A stretch of DNA of 44,066 nucleotides from Dehalococcoidia bacterium (lineage in GTDB: Bacteria > Chloroflexota > Dehalococcoidia > Tepidiformales > Tepidiformaceae), in NCBI GenBank assembly GCA_022827945.1, contig JAJEIT010000056.1:1-44066 (forward strand), in the 5' to 3' direction. The position numbers and the translations under genes are program-made. Under the pieces are notes generated by a model that searched no databases, had not been told where the DNA came from, and saw only the letters and a program-made list of their open reading frames with translations. Positions 28,599 to 35,063 of the stretch are shown here, piece after piece; the first letter of the stretch is position 1, and each line of letters starts with the position of its first letter.

Positions 28599-29186
28599 GT
28601 GCCGACGCCAGAACGGATGCAACGCTACCGGGACGTGGCCGCGAGGCGGCAGCAGGGCGTGGTCGTGCTGGAGGACATCCACGACCCGCACAACGCCGAG
28701 GCGGTGTTCCGAAGCTGCGACGCCTTCGGGTTCCAGCGGGTGTGCTTGATCTTCGACCAGGAGGAGCCCTTCGACCCGCGCCGGGTGGGGAAGCTCTCCT
28801 CATCGTCGGCGAACAAGTGGCTCGATTTCGAGGTGTACTCGTCGGCGAGGGAGTGCCTCGAGGCGCTGCAGGGGGAGGGGTTCGAGGTGGTGGCGACGGT
28901 AGCGGAGGGTGAGACGGAGGAGCTCTACGGCGCGGAACTGACGGCGCCGCGGATCGCCGTGATGCTGGGGAACGAGAACCGCGGGCTCTCGCCGGAGGCC
29001 GTGGCCCTGGCCGACCGGCGCCTGACCATTCCCATGGAGGGGATGGTGCGAAGCCTCAACCTCTCGGTGACGGCGGCGATTGTGCTGTTCGAGGTGACGC
29101 GACAGCGCAGGCAAGCGGGAATGGAGCAGTACCTGCTTCCAGAGGACGAGCGAGACGCGCTGCTGAAGGCGTTGAGCGAACCGTAG
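28599..29186 (+). CDS. SpoU-family RNA 2'-O-methyltransferase (TrmH-like)
   Basis: A 195-residue SPOUT methyltransferase. All three motifs are present: NAEAVFRSCDAFGF (motif 1 with Arg), IAVMLGNENRGLSPEA (motif 2) and IPMEGMVRSLNLSVTAAIVLFEVTRQR (motif 3, the SAM-binding knot). The length and the start QQGVVVLEDIHDPHN resemble TrmH, which methylates G18 of tRNA, but other SpoU proteins modify 23S rRNA. GTG start. Confidence 0.88.
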   Translation: MPTPERMQRYRDVAARRQQGVVVLEDIHDPHNAEAVFRSCDAFGFQRVCLIFDQEEPFDPRRVGKLSSSSANKWLDFEVYSSARECLEALQGEGFEVVATVAEGETEELYGAELTAPRIAVMLGNENRGLSPEAVALADRRLTIPMEGMVRSLNLSVTAAIVLFEVTRQRRQAGMEQYLLPEDERDALLKALSEP

Positions 29187-29221
29187 GGGTGGTGGCGGCC
29201 CCGGGCCCGCGAAGGGTTGGC

Positions 29222-29252
29222 TTGCGCCGTTCGCAACGGTTCCGACTACACT
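29222..29252 (+). promoter_or_regulatory. Promoter/operator candidate ahead of the ArsI-like gene
   Basis: A TTGCGC (29222-29227) and TACACT (29247-29252) lie 19 bp apart, and the spacer contains the perfect inverted repeat CCGTT-CGC-AACGG (29227-29239). A dyad inside a long -35/-10 spacer is the arrangement of MerR-type regulated promoters. The regulator gene is not in the window and the assignment is speculative. Confidence 0.35.
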
Positions 29253-29304
29253 CGATGGAGAACAACGCCGGCCGTCATCAAGCGGACCAGTCAGGGAGTC
29301 CACA

Positions 29305-29763
29305 TTGGCACGGGTACAGCTGGCGCTGAACGTGGCGGAGCTCGAATCCGCGATCGCGTTCTATCGCGACCTCTTCAAGACGGAGCCGCACAAGGTGCGG
29401 GACGGCTACGCAAACTTCGAGGTGGCCAACCCGCCGCTGAAACTGATCCTGTTCGAGAACGGGCGCGGCGGCGACCTCAACCACCTCGGCGTCGAGGTCG
29501 AGACGACCGCGGAGGTGGCTGCCGAGACCGAGCGCCTTGCCGGGCTCGGCCACGAGCTCGAGGTCGAGGACGCCGTCGTGTGCTGCCACGCCGAGCAGGA
29601 CAAGGCGTGGGCGAGAGACCCCAGCGGGCTTCGCTGGGAGGTCTACGCGATCACCGACGACGATCCGCCCCCGGCGGAGCAACTCATCACGCTGGTGGAG
29701 GAGCCCGGGATGGCGTGCGACATCGTCGCGGATGTCTGTTGCGCGGAGGCGCCCTCACCCTAG
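29305..29763 (+). CDS. arsI: ArsI/CadI-type VOC protein (probable C-As lyase)
   Basis: A 152-residue two-module VOC dioxygenase. ArsI splits the carbon-arsenic bond of trivalent methylarsenicals and aromatic arsenicals with Fe(II) and oxygen. The diagnostic vicinal cysteines are C93-C94 in VVCCHAEQDKAW, and likely metal ligands are Gln5 (RVQLALNV), His60 (LNHLGVEV) and Glu112 (RWEVY). The C-terminal tail carries more Cys (C138, C145, C146), as in many ArsI/CadI proteins. TTG start with GGGAG 8 nt upstream. An MFS exporter follows; no arsR, arsP or arsM is seen. Confidence 0.85.
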   Translation: MARVQLALNVAELESAIAFYRDLFKTEPHKVRDGYANFEVANPPLKLILFENGRGGDLNHLGVEVETTAEVAAETERLAGLGHELEVEDAVVCCHAEQDKAWARDPSGLRWEVYAITDDDPPPAEQLITLVEEPGMACDIVADVCCAEAPSP

Positions 29764-29816
29764 GGCACCGAGCCGGGTGGGCGAACTCGCCGCCATAGCG
29801 CCTCGGTAAACGTCGT

Positions 29817-29822
29817 TAACAT
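29817..29822 (+). promoter_or_regulatory. -10 box TAACAT for MFS gene
   Basis: TAACAT ends 6 nt before ATG 29829, so the exporter may have its own leaderless promoter besides read-through from arsI. Confidence 0.45.
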
Positions 29823-29828
29823 GAGGCC

Positions 29829-31265
29829 ATGCGGCACGAGAGCGCCGGTGACGTTGATCTGCCCCTGGGTCAGGGCACCTGGCGGAGCATCGAGTTCCAG
29901 GCCACGATAGCGCTCGCGGCGATGCTCACGCCGCTGAACAGCACCATGCTCGCGGTGGGGCTGCCCTCCATCCGCTCCCACTTCGACGTGGGCGTGGGGG
30001 AGATGACGCTGCTGATCAGCGTCTACCTGGTGGCGGTGGCGGCGATGCAACCCGTCTCGGGGCGGCTGGGGGATGCCTACGGCTCCATTCGGATGATGAT
30101 GGCCGGGCTCATCCTGCTCATCGCGATCTCGGCCGTCTCGGCGCTGGCGACGAACCTGCCGATGCTCATCCTGATGCGAGGCCTGCAGGGAGCGGCGACC
30201 GCGCTGGTGCTGCCGAACGGCATTGCGGTGCTGCGAAAGCGGACGCCCTCGGCGCGGCTGGGCACCGTCCTCGGGATGAACGGGGCAGCGCTCTCGATCG
30301 CGGCCGCCACCGGTCCCGTAATCGGGGGGGCGTTGCTGCTGGCGGGGGACTGGCGGTTGCTGTTCCTGGTCAACGTGCCGCTGTCGGTCGTGGCGATCGC
30401 GTTCCTCCTGCGGCTGAAGCCGGACGAGGGGCACGGATGCGAGACGCTGCGCATCGACACGCCTTCGCTGCTCGCGCTTGTGGCGGTGTTCGGGAGCGCG
30501 GTCCTCATCGGAAGCGCCACACGCGTGGAGAACCCCGCCTTCCTGATCGCGGGCGCCGCCCTCCTGCCGCTGACGGTAGGAGCGTACTGGCTGCGGTCGC
30601 GCTGGGGCGGGAGCATCGTGGAGTTCCGCTTCTTCGGTGCGCGTAACTTCCGCGCGGCCGCCAGCAGCCAGGGGCTCACGAACCTCGTGATGTACTCGTT
30701 CCTCGTGAGCCTGCCCCTCTACCTCGTGGACCTGCGGGGAGTGAGCGACCAGGTCGTGAGCATGGTGCTGTTCTCGCTGATGGCGGCGATGATCACACTC
30801 TCGCCGGTGGGCGGGGCGCTCACCGACCGGGTGGGGCGGAGGCCGCTGCTCCTGGGCGGCGGCTTCGTCATTGGCGCGGCGACGGTCGCGCTGGTGCTGC
30901 TGTTCGACGACCCGCCGCTGGCGGCGATCATCGGGCCGCTCATCGGCGTGGGTATCGGGCTCGGGATCTCGGGACCAGCGCGGTCCTCAGCCGCCCTGGA
31001 AGCCTGGCCGCGGGACGTCGCGGGGTCGGTCTCGGGAACGTTCTCGATGATGCGCTACGCGGGCGCGATCCTGGGCGCCGCCATCATCGCGGCCCTGCTC
31101 GGGCCAGACCCGGGCGAAGGCGCGTTCCGGTTGCTCACGATCGTGCTGGCGGGCGTGGCCATCCTCAACATCTTCGTGTCGCTGGAGATCCGCGACCGGC
31201 CCAAGGCGGCCGCGACCGGCGTCATCGACACGCCCACGCCCGTGCCCGAGCGCCCGCGGCCCTAG
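29829..31265 (+). CDS. MFS transporter of the DHA2 (14-helix) type
   Basis: A 478-residue exporter. It starts with ATIALAAMLTPLNSTMLAVGLPSIRSHF, the usual first helix of DHA2 proteins, has the motif GRLGDAYGSIRMM and the long GPVIGGALLLAGDWRLLFLVNVP of helix 5 (motif C). It carries 12-14 membrane segments and a Pro-rich tail. DHA2 members export drugs, dyes and some metalloids' conjugates. Its position just downstream of arsI suggests, but does not show, arsenical export. The stop overlaps the stop of the convergent dehydrogenase in the tetramer CTAG. Confidence 0.88.
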   Translation: MRHESAGDVDLPLGQGTWRSIEFQATIALAAMLTPLNSTMLAVGLPSIRSHFDVGVGEMTLLISVYLVAVAAMQPVSGRLGDAYGSIRMMMAGLILLIAISAVSALATNLPMLILMRGLQGAATALVLPNGIAVLRKRTPSARLGTVLGMNGAALSIAAATGPVIGGALLLAGDWRLLFLVNVPLSVVAIAFLLRLKPDEGHGCETLRIDTPSLLALVAVFGSAVLIGSATRVENPAFLIAGAALLPLTVGAYWLRSRWGGSIVEFRFFGARNFRAAASSQGLTNLVMYSFLVSLPLYLVDLRGVSDQVVSMVLFSLMAAMITLSPVGGALTDRVGRRPLLLGGGFVIGAATVALVLLFDDPPLAAIIGPLIGVGIGLGISGPARSSAALEAWPRDVAGSVSGTFSMMRYAGAILGAAIIAALLGPDPGEGAFRLLTIVLAGVAILNIFVSLEIRDRPKAAATGVIDTPTPVPERPRP

Positions 31266-32281
31266 CCGCGCGGGTCGACGAGGACCTTGATCTGGCGGCG
31301 GTCGCCGTTGAGCAGCGAGAACGCGTCGGCGATGTCGGAGAGCCGGGCGGTGTGGGTGTGCAGTGGCCGCACCTGGATGCGGCCGCTGGCGATGAGGTCG
31401 GCGGCAATCGCGAACTCCTGATGCGAGTAGGCCACCGAGGCGACGACCGTGACCTCCTTCGAGATCCAGGAGCCAGGAGTGATGATCGCGTCCTCGTTCG
31501 CGAGGCCGACGATGGTGACGGCGCCCCCACGGCGCACGTAGTCGACCGCGTGCTGGATGGTCGGAGCGATGCCGGCGCATTCGAAGACAACATCGGGGCC
31601 GAGACCGCCGGTGGCCTCCTTGAGACCGGTGGCCACGTCCTCCTCCATGGGGTTGAAGACGGCGTCGGCGCCCAGTTCGACGGCGAGGGCCGCGCGGTCG
31701 GCGACGGGTTCGACCACGTAGACGGCCCCGGCCCCGGCCGCGCGGGCGCACTGGAGCGTGAGCAGGCCGATGGGACCGGCGCCGATCACCGCGACCGTGT
31801 CGCCGAGGCGGATGCTGGTGCGGCGGGTGCCGTGGAGGGCGACCGTGAGGGGCTCGACCATGGCCGCGTCGAGATCGTCGAGGCCCTCGGGCACGGGGGT
31901 GAGGCGGCGAACATCGGCGGCGATGGCGGGCGCGAAGCCGCCGTGGGGCGTGCCCATCAGGCTGCCGAGCTGGTGGGGGCAGTCGCGGGTATAGCCGGCG
32001 CGGCAAGCGGCGCAGTCGCCACAGGCGGGGGCGATGCCGCCGATGACGCGGTCGCCTTCGCGGAAGTCGGTCACGCCTGAGCCCACGGCCGAGACCTCGC
32101 CCATCCACTCGTGGCCGCAGACGGCGGGGTTCTCCATGACGCCCGACTGGTAGGCGTGGAGGTCGGTGCCGCAGATGCCGCAGTAGCTGACGCGGACGAC
32201 GGCCTCGTTCTCGGCGGGAGTGGGCTCGGTGAACTCGAGGAGCTCGATGATCTCTTTGCCGGTGATGATTCCTGCTTGCAT
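31262..32281 (-). CDS. Zinc-dependent alcohol dehydrogenase (MDR family)
   Basis: A 339-residue medium-chain dehydrogenase. The catalytic zinc residues are Cys in YCGICGTDLHAY, His-Glu in CGHEWMG and Glu in MVEPLTVALHG; the structural zinc site is the four Cys in CGDCAACRAGYTRDC. NAD(P) binds at VIGAGPIGLLTLQCARAAG. It resembles threonine/sorbitol dehydrogenase-like enzymes. ATG at 32279-32281 with a TACACT box 8 nt upstream; the longer open frame upstream has no similarity. Substrate unknown. Confidence 0.9.
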   Translation of the reverse strand: MQAGIITGKEIIELLEFTEPTPAENEAVVRVSYCGICGTDLHAYQSGVMENPAVCGHEWMGEVSAVGSGVTDFREGDRVIGGIAPACGDCAACRAGYTRDCPHQLGSLMGTPHGGFAPAIAADVRRLTPVPEGLDDLDAAMVEPLTVALHGTRRTSIRLGDTVAVIGAGPIGLLTLQCARAAGAGAVYVVEPVADRAALAVELGADAVFNPMEEDVATGLKEATGGLGPDVVFECAGIAPTIQHAVDYVRRGGAVTIVGLANEDAIITPGSWISKEVTVVASVAYSHQEFAIAADLIASGRIQVRPLHTHTARLSDIADAFSLLNGDRRQIKVLVDPRG

Positions 32282-32289
32282 GGCGATGG

Positions 32290-32295
32290 AGTGTA
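32290..32295 (-). promoter_or_regulatory. -10 box TACACT for alcohol dehydrogenase gene
   Basis: TACACT on the minus strand ends 8 nt before the ATG; no Shine-Dalgarno sequence is present. Confidence 0.45.
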
Positions 32296-32414
32296 GCGGG
32301 TAGGGCGTCGGACCGCGCCCCGTGTGCCGGGGAGGCGCTATCCTGCCCGTGCGCGCGCAGGCGTGCAGCCCCACATCAAGAGGGAGAGCCGCCATGCCCA
32401 GCCGCGCGCGGCTC

Positions 32415-32420
32415 TACGCT
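32415..32420 (+). promoter_or_regulatory. -10 box TACGCT for EamA-type transporter gene
   Basis: TACGCT ends 5 nt before TTG 32426, which supports the TTG as start. Confidence 0.4.
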
Positions 32421-32425
32421 GACCG

Positions 32426-33322
32426 TTGAATCCGGGCGTCCTGGCTGGGATCGGCTCGGCCGCCATCTGGGCGGTGGCGAGCACGCTCATGGCCTCCTCC
32501 TCGACGCGTGTCGACGCCGTGTCGGTGAGCGCGGTGCGAGGCGCGTGGGGCGCGCTGGCGCTCCTGGTCGCCTTGCCGTTCGTGATCATGTCGGGCGGCT
32601 TCGAGGCGATGAACGCGGCCGTGGCGGTGGCGGTGATCGGGTCCGCGCTCGTCGGCCATTCGCTGGGGGACACGCTCTACGTCTTCTCGCTGAACGCCCT
32701 CGGGCTGACGCGCGCCTTCACCATCAGCCTCGGGCTCTTCGTCTTCCTGACCTACGTGCTCGGGATCGTGTTCCTGGGTGACGCGATCACACTGGCCGAG
32801 GTGATCGGCTCGCTGCTCGTGCTGGCGGGCGTCTACCTGGTCGCCCTGCGGGGGCGGAAACGTGGAGCGCCGGTAGCAGGCGCGGCGGAGGGCGGCAACG
32901 TGCCTCGGGGGCTGGCGTTGGTGGGGATAACCGCCCTCATCTGGGCGATCGCGACCGTCTGGCTGGGGGACGCGGTCGAGGGGCAGAACGCGGTGGCGGT
33001 GACGGCCCTGCGGCTTCCCGCGAGCGCGCTGGTGGTGGGCTTCGTCGCGGCGGCGATGCCACGATCGAGCATCCGGCGGTGGACGATCTCGCGCTTCGAC
33101 CACGGCGCCCTCTTCCTCGCGGGGCTGGCGGGCACGGGGCTGGGCAGTCTGCTCTGGATCTACGCGGTGCAGGAGGCGGGCGTGGGCCGGGCCGCCGTGG
33201 CGAGCGCCATCTCCCCGCTCTTCGCCGTGCCCCTGGGAGCGATCTTCCTTGGCGAGCGGCTGACCCTCTGGCTGGCTGTGGGCGTAGCAGTCGCCGTGGC
33301 AGGCATCATCCTGATCTCGTAG
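32426..33322 (+). CDS. EamA/DMT-family transporter
   Basis: A 298-residue membrane protein with ten predicted helices in two EamA repeats (about 1-140 and 155-298). Each half ends with the typical last helices, LAEVIGSLLVLAGVYLVAL and LWLAVGVAVAVAGIILIS. DMT transporters export metabolites such as amino acids or nucleotide-like compounds; substrate is not predictable. Start is TTG (MNPGVLAGIGSAAIWAVAST). A GGCCGG/CCGGCC hairpin follows the stop at 33332-33351. Confidence 0.88.
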   Translation: MNPGVLAGIGSAAIWAVASTLMASSSTRVDAVSVSAVRGAWGALALLVALPFVIMSGGFEAMNAAVAVAVIGSALVGHSLGDTLYVFSLNALGLTRAFTISLGLFVFLTYVLGIVFLGDAITLAEVIGSLLVLAGVYLVALRGRKRGAPVAGAAEGGNVPRGLALVGITALIWAIATVWLGDAVEGQNAVAVTALRLPASALVVGFVAAAMPRSSIRRWTISRFDHGALFLAGLAGTGLGSLLWIYAVQEAGVGRAAVASAISPLFAVPLGAIFLGERLTLWLAVGVAVAVAGIILIS

Positions 33323-33331
33323 GCCAGCCGA

Positions 33332-33351
33332 GGCCGGTTGGCCCTCCGGCC
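33332..33351. terminator. GC-rich hairpin after the EamA gene, without T-tract
   Basis: GGCCGG (33332-33337) pairs with CCGGCC (33346-33351) around an 8-nt loop directly after the stop at 33322. No T-run follows, so this is only a possible terminator or stabilising structure. Confidence 0.3.
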
Positions 33352-33380
33352 ATCTGCCTGCCCGGATGTACGAGACGTTG

Positions 33381-33386
33381 TATCAT
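33381..33386 (+). promoter_or_regulatory. -10 box TATCAT for the His-rich membrane protein
   Basis: TATCAT ends 8 nt before ATG 33395 in the gap after the EamA gene. Confidence 0.4.
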
Positions 33387-33394
33387 CCCCGCCC

Positions 33395-33889
33395 ATGTTC
33401 AGAGGCGAGGGGGCGGCAGGCGGACTGCGAGCGGGATTGCTCCTGTTGGTCGTCCTGGGGGTGGCGGGCATCGCCCTGTCACTGGCCTACGAACGCCACT
33501 GGCTCGGCGCCTGGCAGCTGGCGCCATGGATAACCATTGGCATCGTCATCGTGGGGGCGGCGGCTCTCGTCGTTCGCCCAACAGCGGCAACGGTCTGGCT
33601 GGCGCGAACCGTGGCCATCCTGGCCGTCGTGAGCGGCGCCATCGGGGTCTGGCAGCACATCGATGCCAATTACGCCGCGGGCGCGGTCACGGAGCAGGAA
33701 TCCAGCGACGGCCACGGCCATTCCCACGGCAACGAGGCGGTCGAGACCGGCCCGACCCTGGGGGAGGTCATGAGCGGAGCCGCCGGCCACGCGCCGGTAC
33801 CCTCCGCGCTGGCGCTCGCGCCGGTGGGGCTGGCGCTGGGCCTGGCGACGATCGGCCTGGGCCGGCGGCGAGGCCCGTCGGAGGGATAG
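33395..33889 (+). CDS. Small membrane protein with His-rich loop, unknown function
   Basis: A 164-residue protein with four likely membrane segments (about 11-30, 42-60, 67-88 and 137-156). Between segments 3 and 4 is a loop with DGHGHSHGNE (105-114), a possible metal-binding patch. No family is recognised. The ATG at 33395 was chosen for the TATCAT box and because the first helix then follows directly. It is convergent with the ABM gene, 9 bp apart. Confidence 0.65.
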   Translation: MFRGEGAAGGLRAGLLLLVVLGVAGIALSLAYERHWLGAWQLAPWITIGIVIVGAAALVVRPTAATVWLARTVAILAVVSGAIGVWQHIDANYAAGAVTEQESSDGHGHSHGNEAVETGPTLGEVMSGAAGHAPVPSALALAPVGLALGLATIGLGRRRGPSEG

Positions 33890-33898
33890 CGCCGAGCG

Positions 33899-34246
33899 TC
33901 AGCCGGTGGCGGTAAAGAAGTCGGCGCGGGGCGTGCCCGTGTCGTCGTAGACGGGCTCCTCGAGGTCGACGCGGAACTTGCTGATCTGCGAGCCGGTGAT
34001 GCCGTGACGTCCGAGGTGGGCGCCCATGTCGCGATAGGGGGCGTTCTCGAAGTGGAAACGCAGGGAGGCCTCGTCGTCCCACAGCTCGTACACCCAGATG
34101 CGCTCGGCGACGCGGGGGTCGGCGGTCCACTCGTAGTTGCGGCAGCCGGGCTCCTCGAGGGCGGCGTCGATGTGGGGGCCGGCGGTGGCGAGGGCCTGGT
34201 CGCGCAGGGCGGGGTCGAGGTCGATGCTTCCGGCGATGACGATCAT
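33899..34246 (-). CDS. Antibiotic biosynthesis monooxygenase (ABM) family protein
   Basis: A 115-residue ferredoxin-like fold protein. MIVIAGSIDLDPALRDQALATAGPHIDAALEEPGCRNYEWTAD followed by RIWVYELWDDEASLRFHFENAPYRDM is the ABM signature. Members include YgiN-like quinol monooxygenases; they need no cofactor. The ATG has GGAG 5-6 nt upstream and a TAAGAT box at 34279-34284, so this gene has a normal leader. The dimer partner is itself. Confidence 0.85.
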   Translation of the reverse strand: MIVIAGSIDLDPALRDQALATAGPHIDAALEEPGCRNYEWTADPRVAERIWVYELWDDEASLRFHFENAPYRDMGAHLGRHGITGSQISKFRVDLEEPVYDDTGTPRADFFTATG

Positions 34247-34278
34247 TGGTGCTCCTGGTGGTCGTTGGTCGGTGGGGA

Positions 34279-34284
34279 ATCTTA
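34279..34284 (-). promoter_or_regulatory. -10 box TAAGAT for ABM gene
   Basis: TAAGAT on the minus strand gives a leader of about 27 nt with a Shine-Dalgarno sequence. Confidence 0.4.
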
Positions 34285-34313
34285 CCGGGCGGAGCGGATG
34301 GCAACTGGCGGAC

Positions 34314-34734
34314 TCAGGCGCGCCAGGGGTTGATCACCTCGATCCCGCATCCGGCAAAGCCCCCAACGTCCCGCGTGGCGACGGCCGCGCCCCGCGAGCG
34401 CGCAATGGCCGCGATCTGGGCATCCAGCTGACTGATCGGGGCGCCAGCGGCGCGGCGGGTGGAGACGATCAGGGCGTACTCACTGGGCGGCAGCACTGTC
34501 GAATGGCAGGATCCGGTCGGGAAAGTACTGTTGGAGCACCCTGGCAGTCGCCAGAGCAATCGCGGCACGGCGGCGTCCTGCAGGCAGGACTTCGATGCCG
34601 TAGAGCAATTCAGCTTCGCTGATGGCGGTCAAGAACAGTTCGGGAGGTGGTTGACGGGAGAGCCACTCAAGGGCAGTGGCGCTCGGAACAAGCCTCGTCA
34701 CTTCGGAGACGACGTTCGTGTCGAGGACGGTCAC
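34314..34734 (-). pseudogene. FitB/VapC-like PIN toxin gene broken by a frameshift
   Basis: Two overlapping reading frames together give one complete PIN toxin of about 139 residues. The first (34480-34734) begins with GTG and encodes MTVLDTNVVSEVTRL through ILPFDSAAAQ and then stops. The second frame (34314 to about 34487) continues with EYALIVSTRRAAGAPISQLDAQIAAIARS and ends GIEVINPWRA. Removing one base from the GGG run at 34485-34487 (CCC on the coding strand) restores a continuous protein with PFDSAAASEYALI. All acidic PIN residues are present across the two parts (Asp in LDTN, Glu in SEAELL, Asp in QLDAQIAA). It could be a true inactivating mutation or a sequencing error. Confidence 0.85.
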
Positions 34735-34743
34735 TTGTCAGGC

Positions 34744-35007
34744 TCAGTCGAAAGTGGGCGGTTCGCGAATGGGCTCGCGGGGCGGCAACTCCAGTTCGAC
34801 ATCGCCGAATTCAGCATGGACTGGGGCGAAGATGGCACGGATACCATCCACTATGTTCTCGGGTGGTTCAGGGTGGTCTTCTTCACCGAGGGCCTCGCCC
34901 AGGATCTCCCGCACCTCCTGCTCCATCGACCTGCCGTTCTCCGCCGCGCGAATGCGCAGGCGTCGCTTCAGCCCTTCATCCAGGTTCCGCACGGTGATGC
35001 TGGCCAC
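34744..35007 (-). CDS. FitA-like ribbon-helix-helix antitoxin
   Basis: An 87-residue antitoxin. MASITVRNLDEGLKRRLRIRAAENGRSMEQEVREIL is the FitA/VapB ribbon-helix-helix domain, and the Pro/Glu-rich tail is the toxin-binding arm. The GTG at 35005-35007 was preferred to the ATG at 35023-35025 because family members start MASIT and because an inverted repeat that is probably its own operator covers the ATG. It precedes the broken toxin gene by 9 bp. Confidence 0.88.
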   Translation of the reverse strand: MASITVRNLDEGLKRRLRIRAAENGRSMEQEVREILGEALGEEDHPEPPENIVDGIRAIFAPVHAEFGDVELELPPREPIREPPTFD

Positions 35008-35021
35008 TGTTCGCCCCCGTC

Positions 35022-35054
35022 GCATGCAATGCTAGCACTGCAAGCAATGCATGC
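35022..35054 (-). promoter_or_regulatory. Inverted repeat, likely operator of the FitAB-like module
   Basis: GCATGCAATGC (35022-35032) and GCAATGCATGC (35044-35054) form an inverted repeat with one mismatch, separated by 11 bp, immediately upstream of the antitoxin GTG. FitAB and VapBC complexes bind such repeats to repress their own operon. It is the most A+T-rich patch of the area. Confidence 0.5.
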
Positions 35055-35063
35055 ACATCCGCC

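Noticed and set aside
32394..32429. Eleven-residue leader peptide before the EamA gene
   Set aside because: A TACGCT box lies inside this frame and ends 5 nt before the EamA start, so transcription probably begins after its ATG.
34480..34734. Two separate short toxin-like genes
   Set aside because: The pieces join into one PIN domain after removal of one base, so they were treated as one frameshifted gene.
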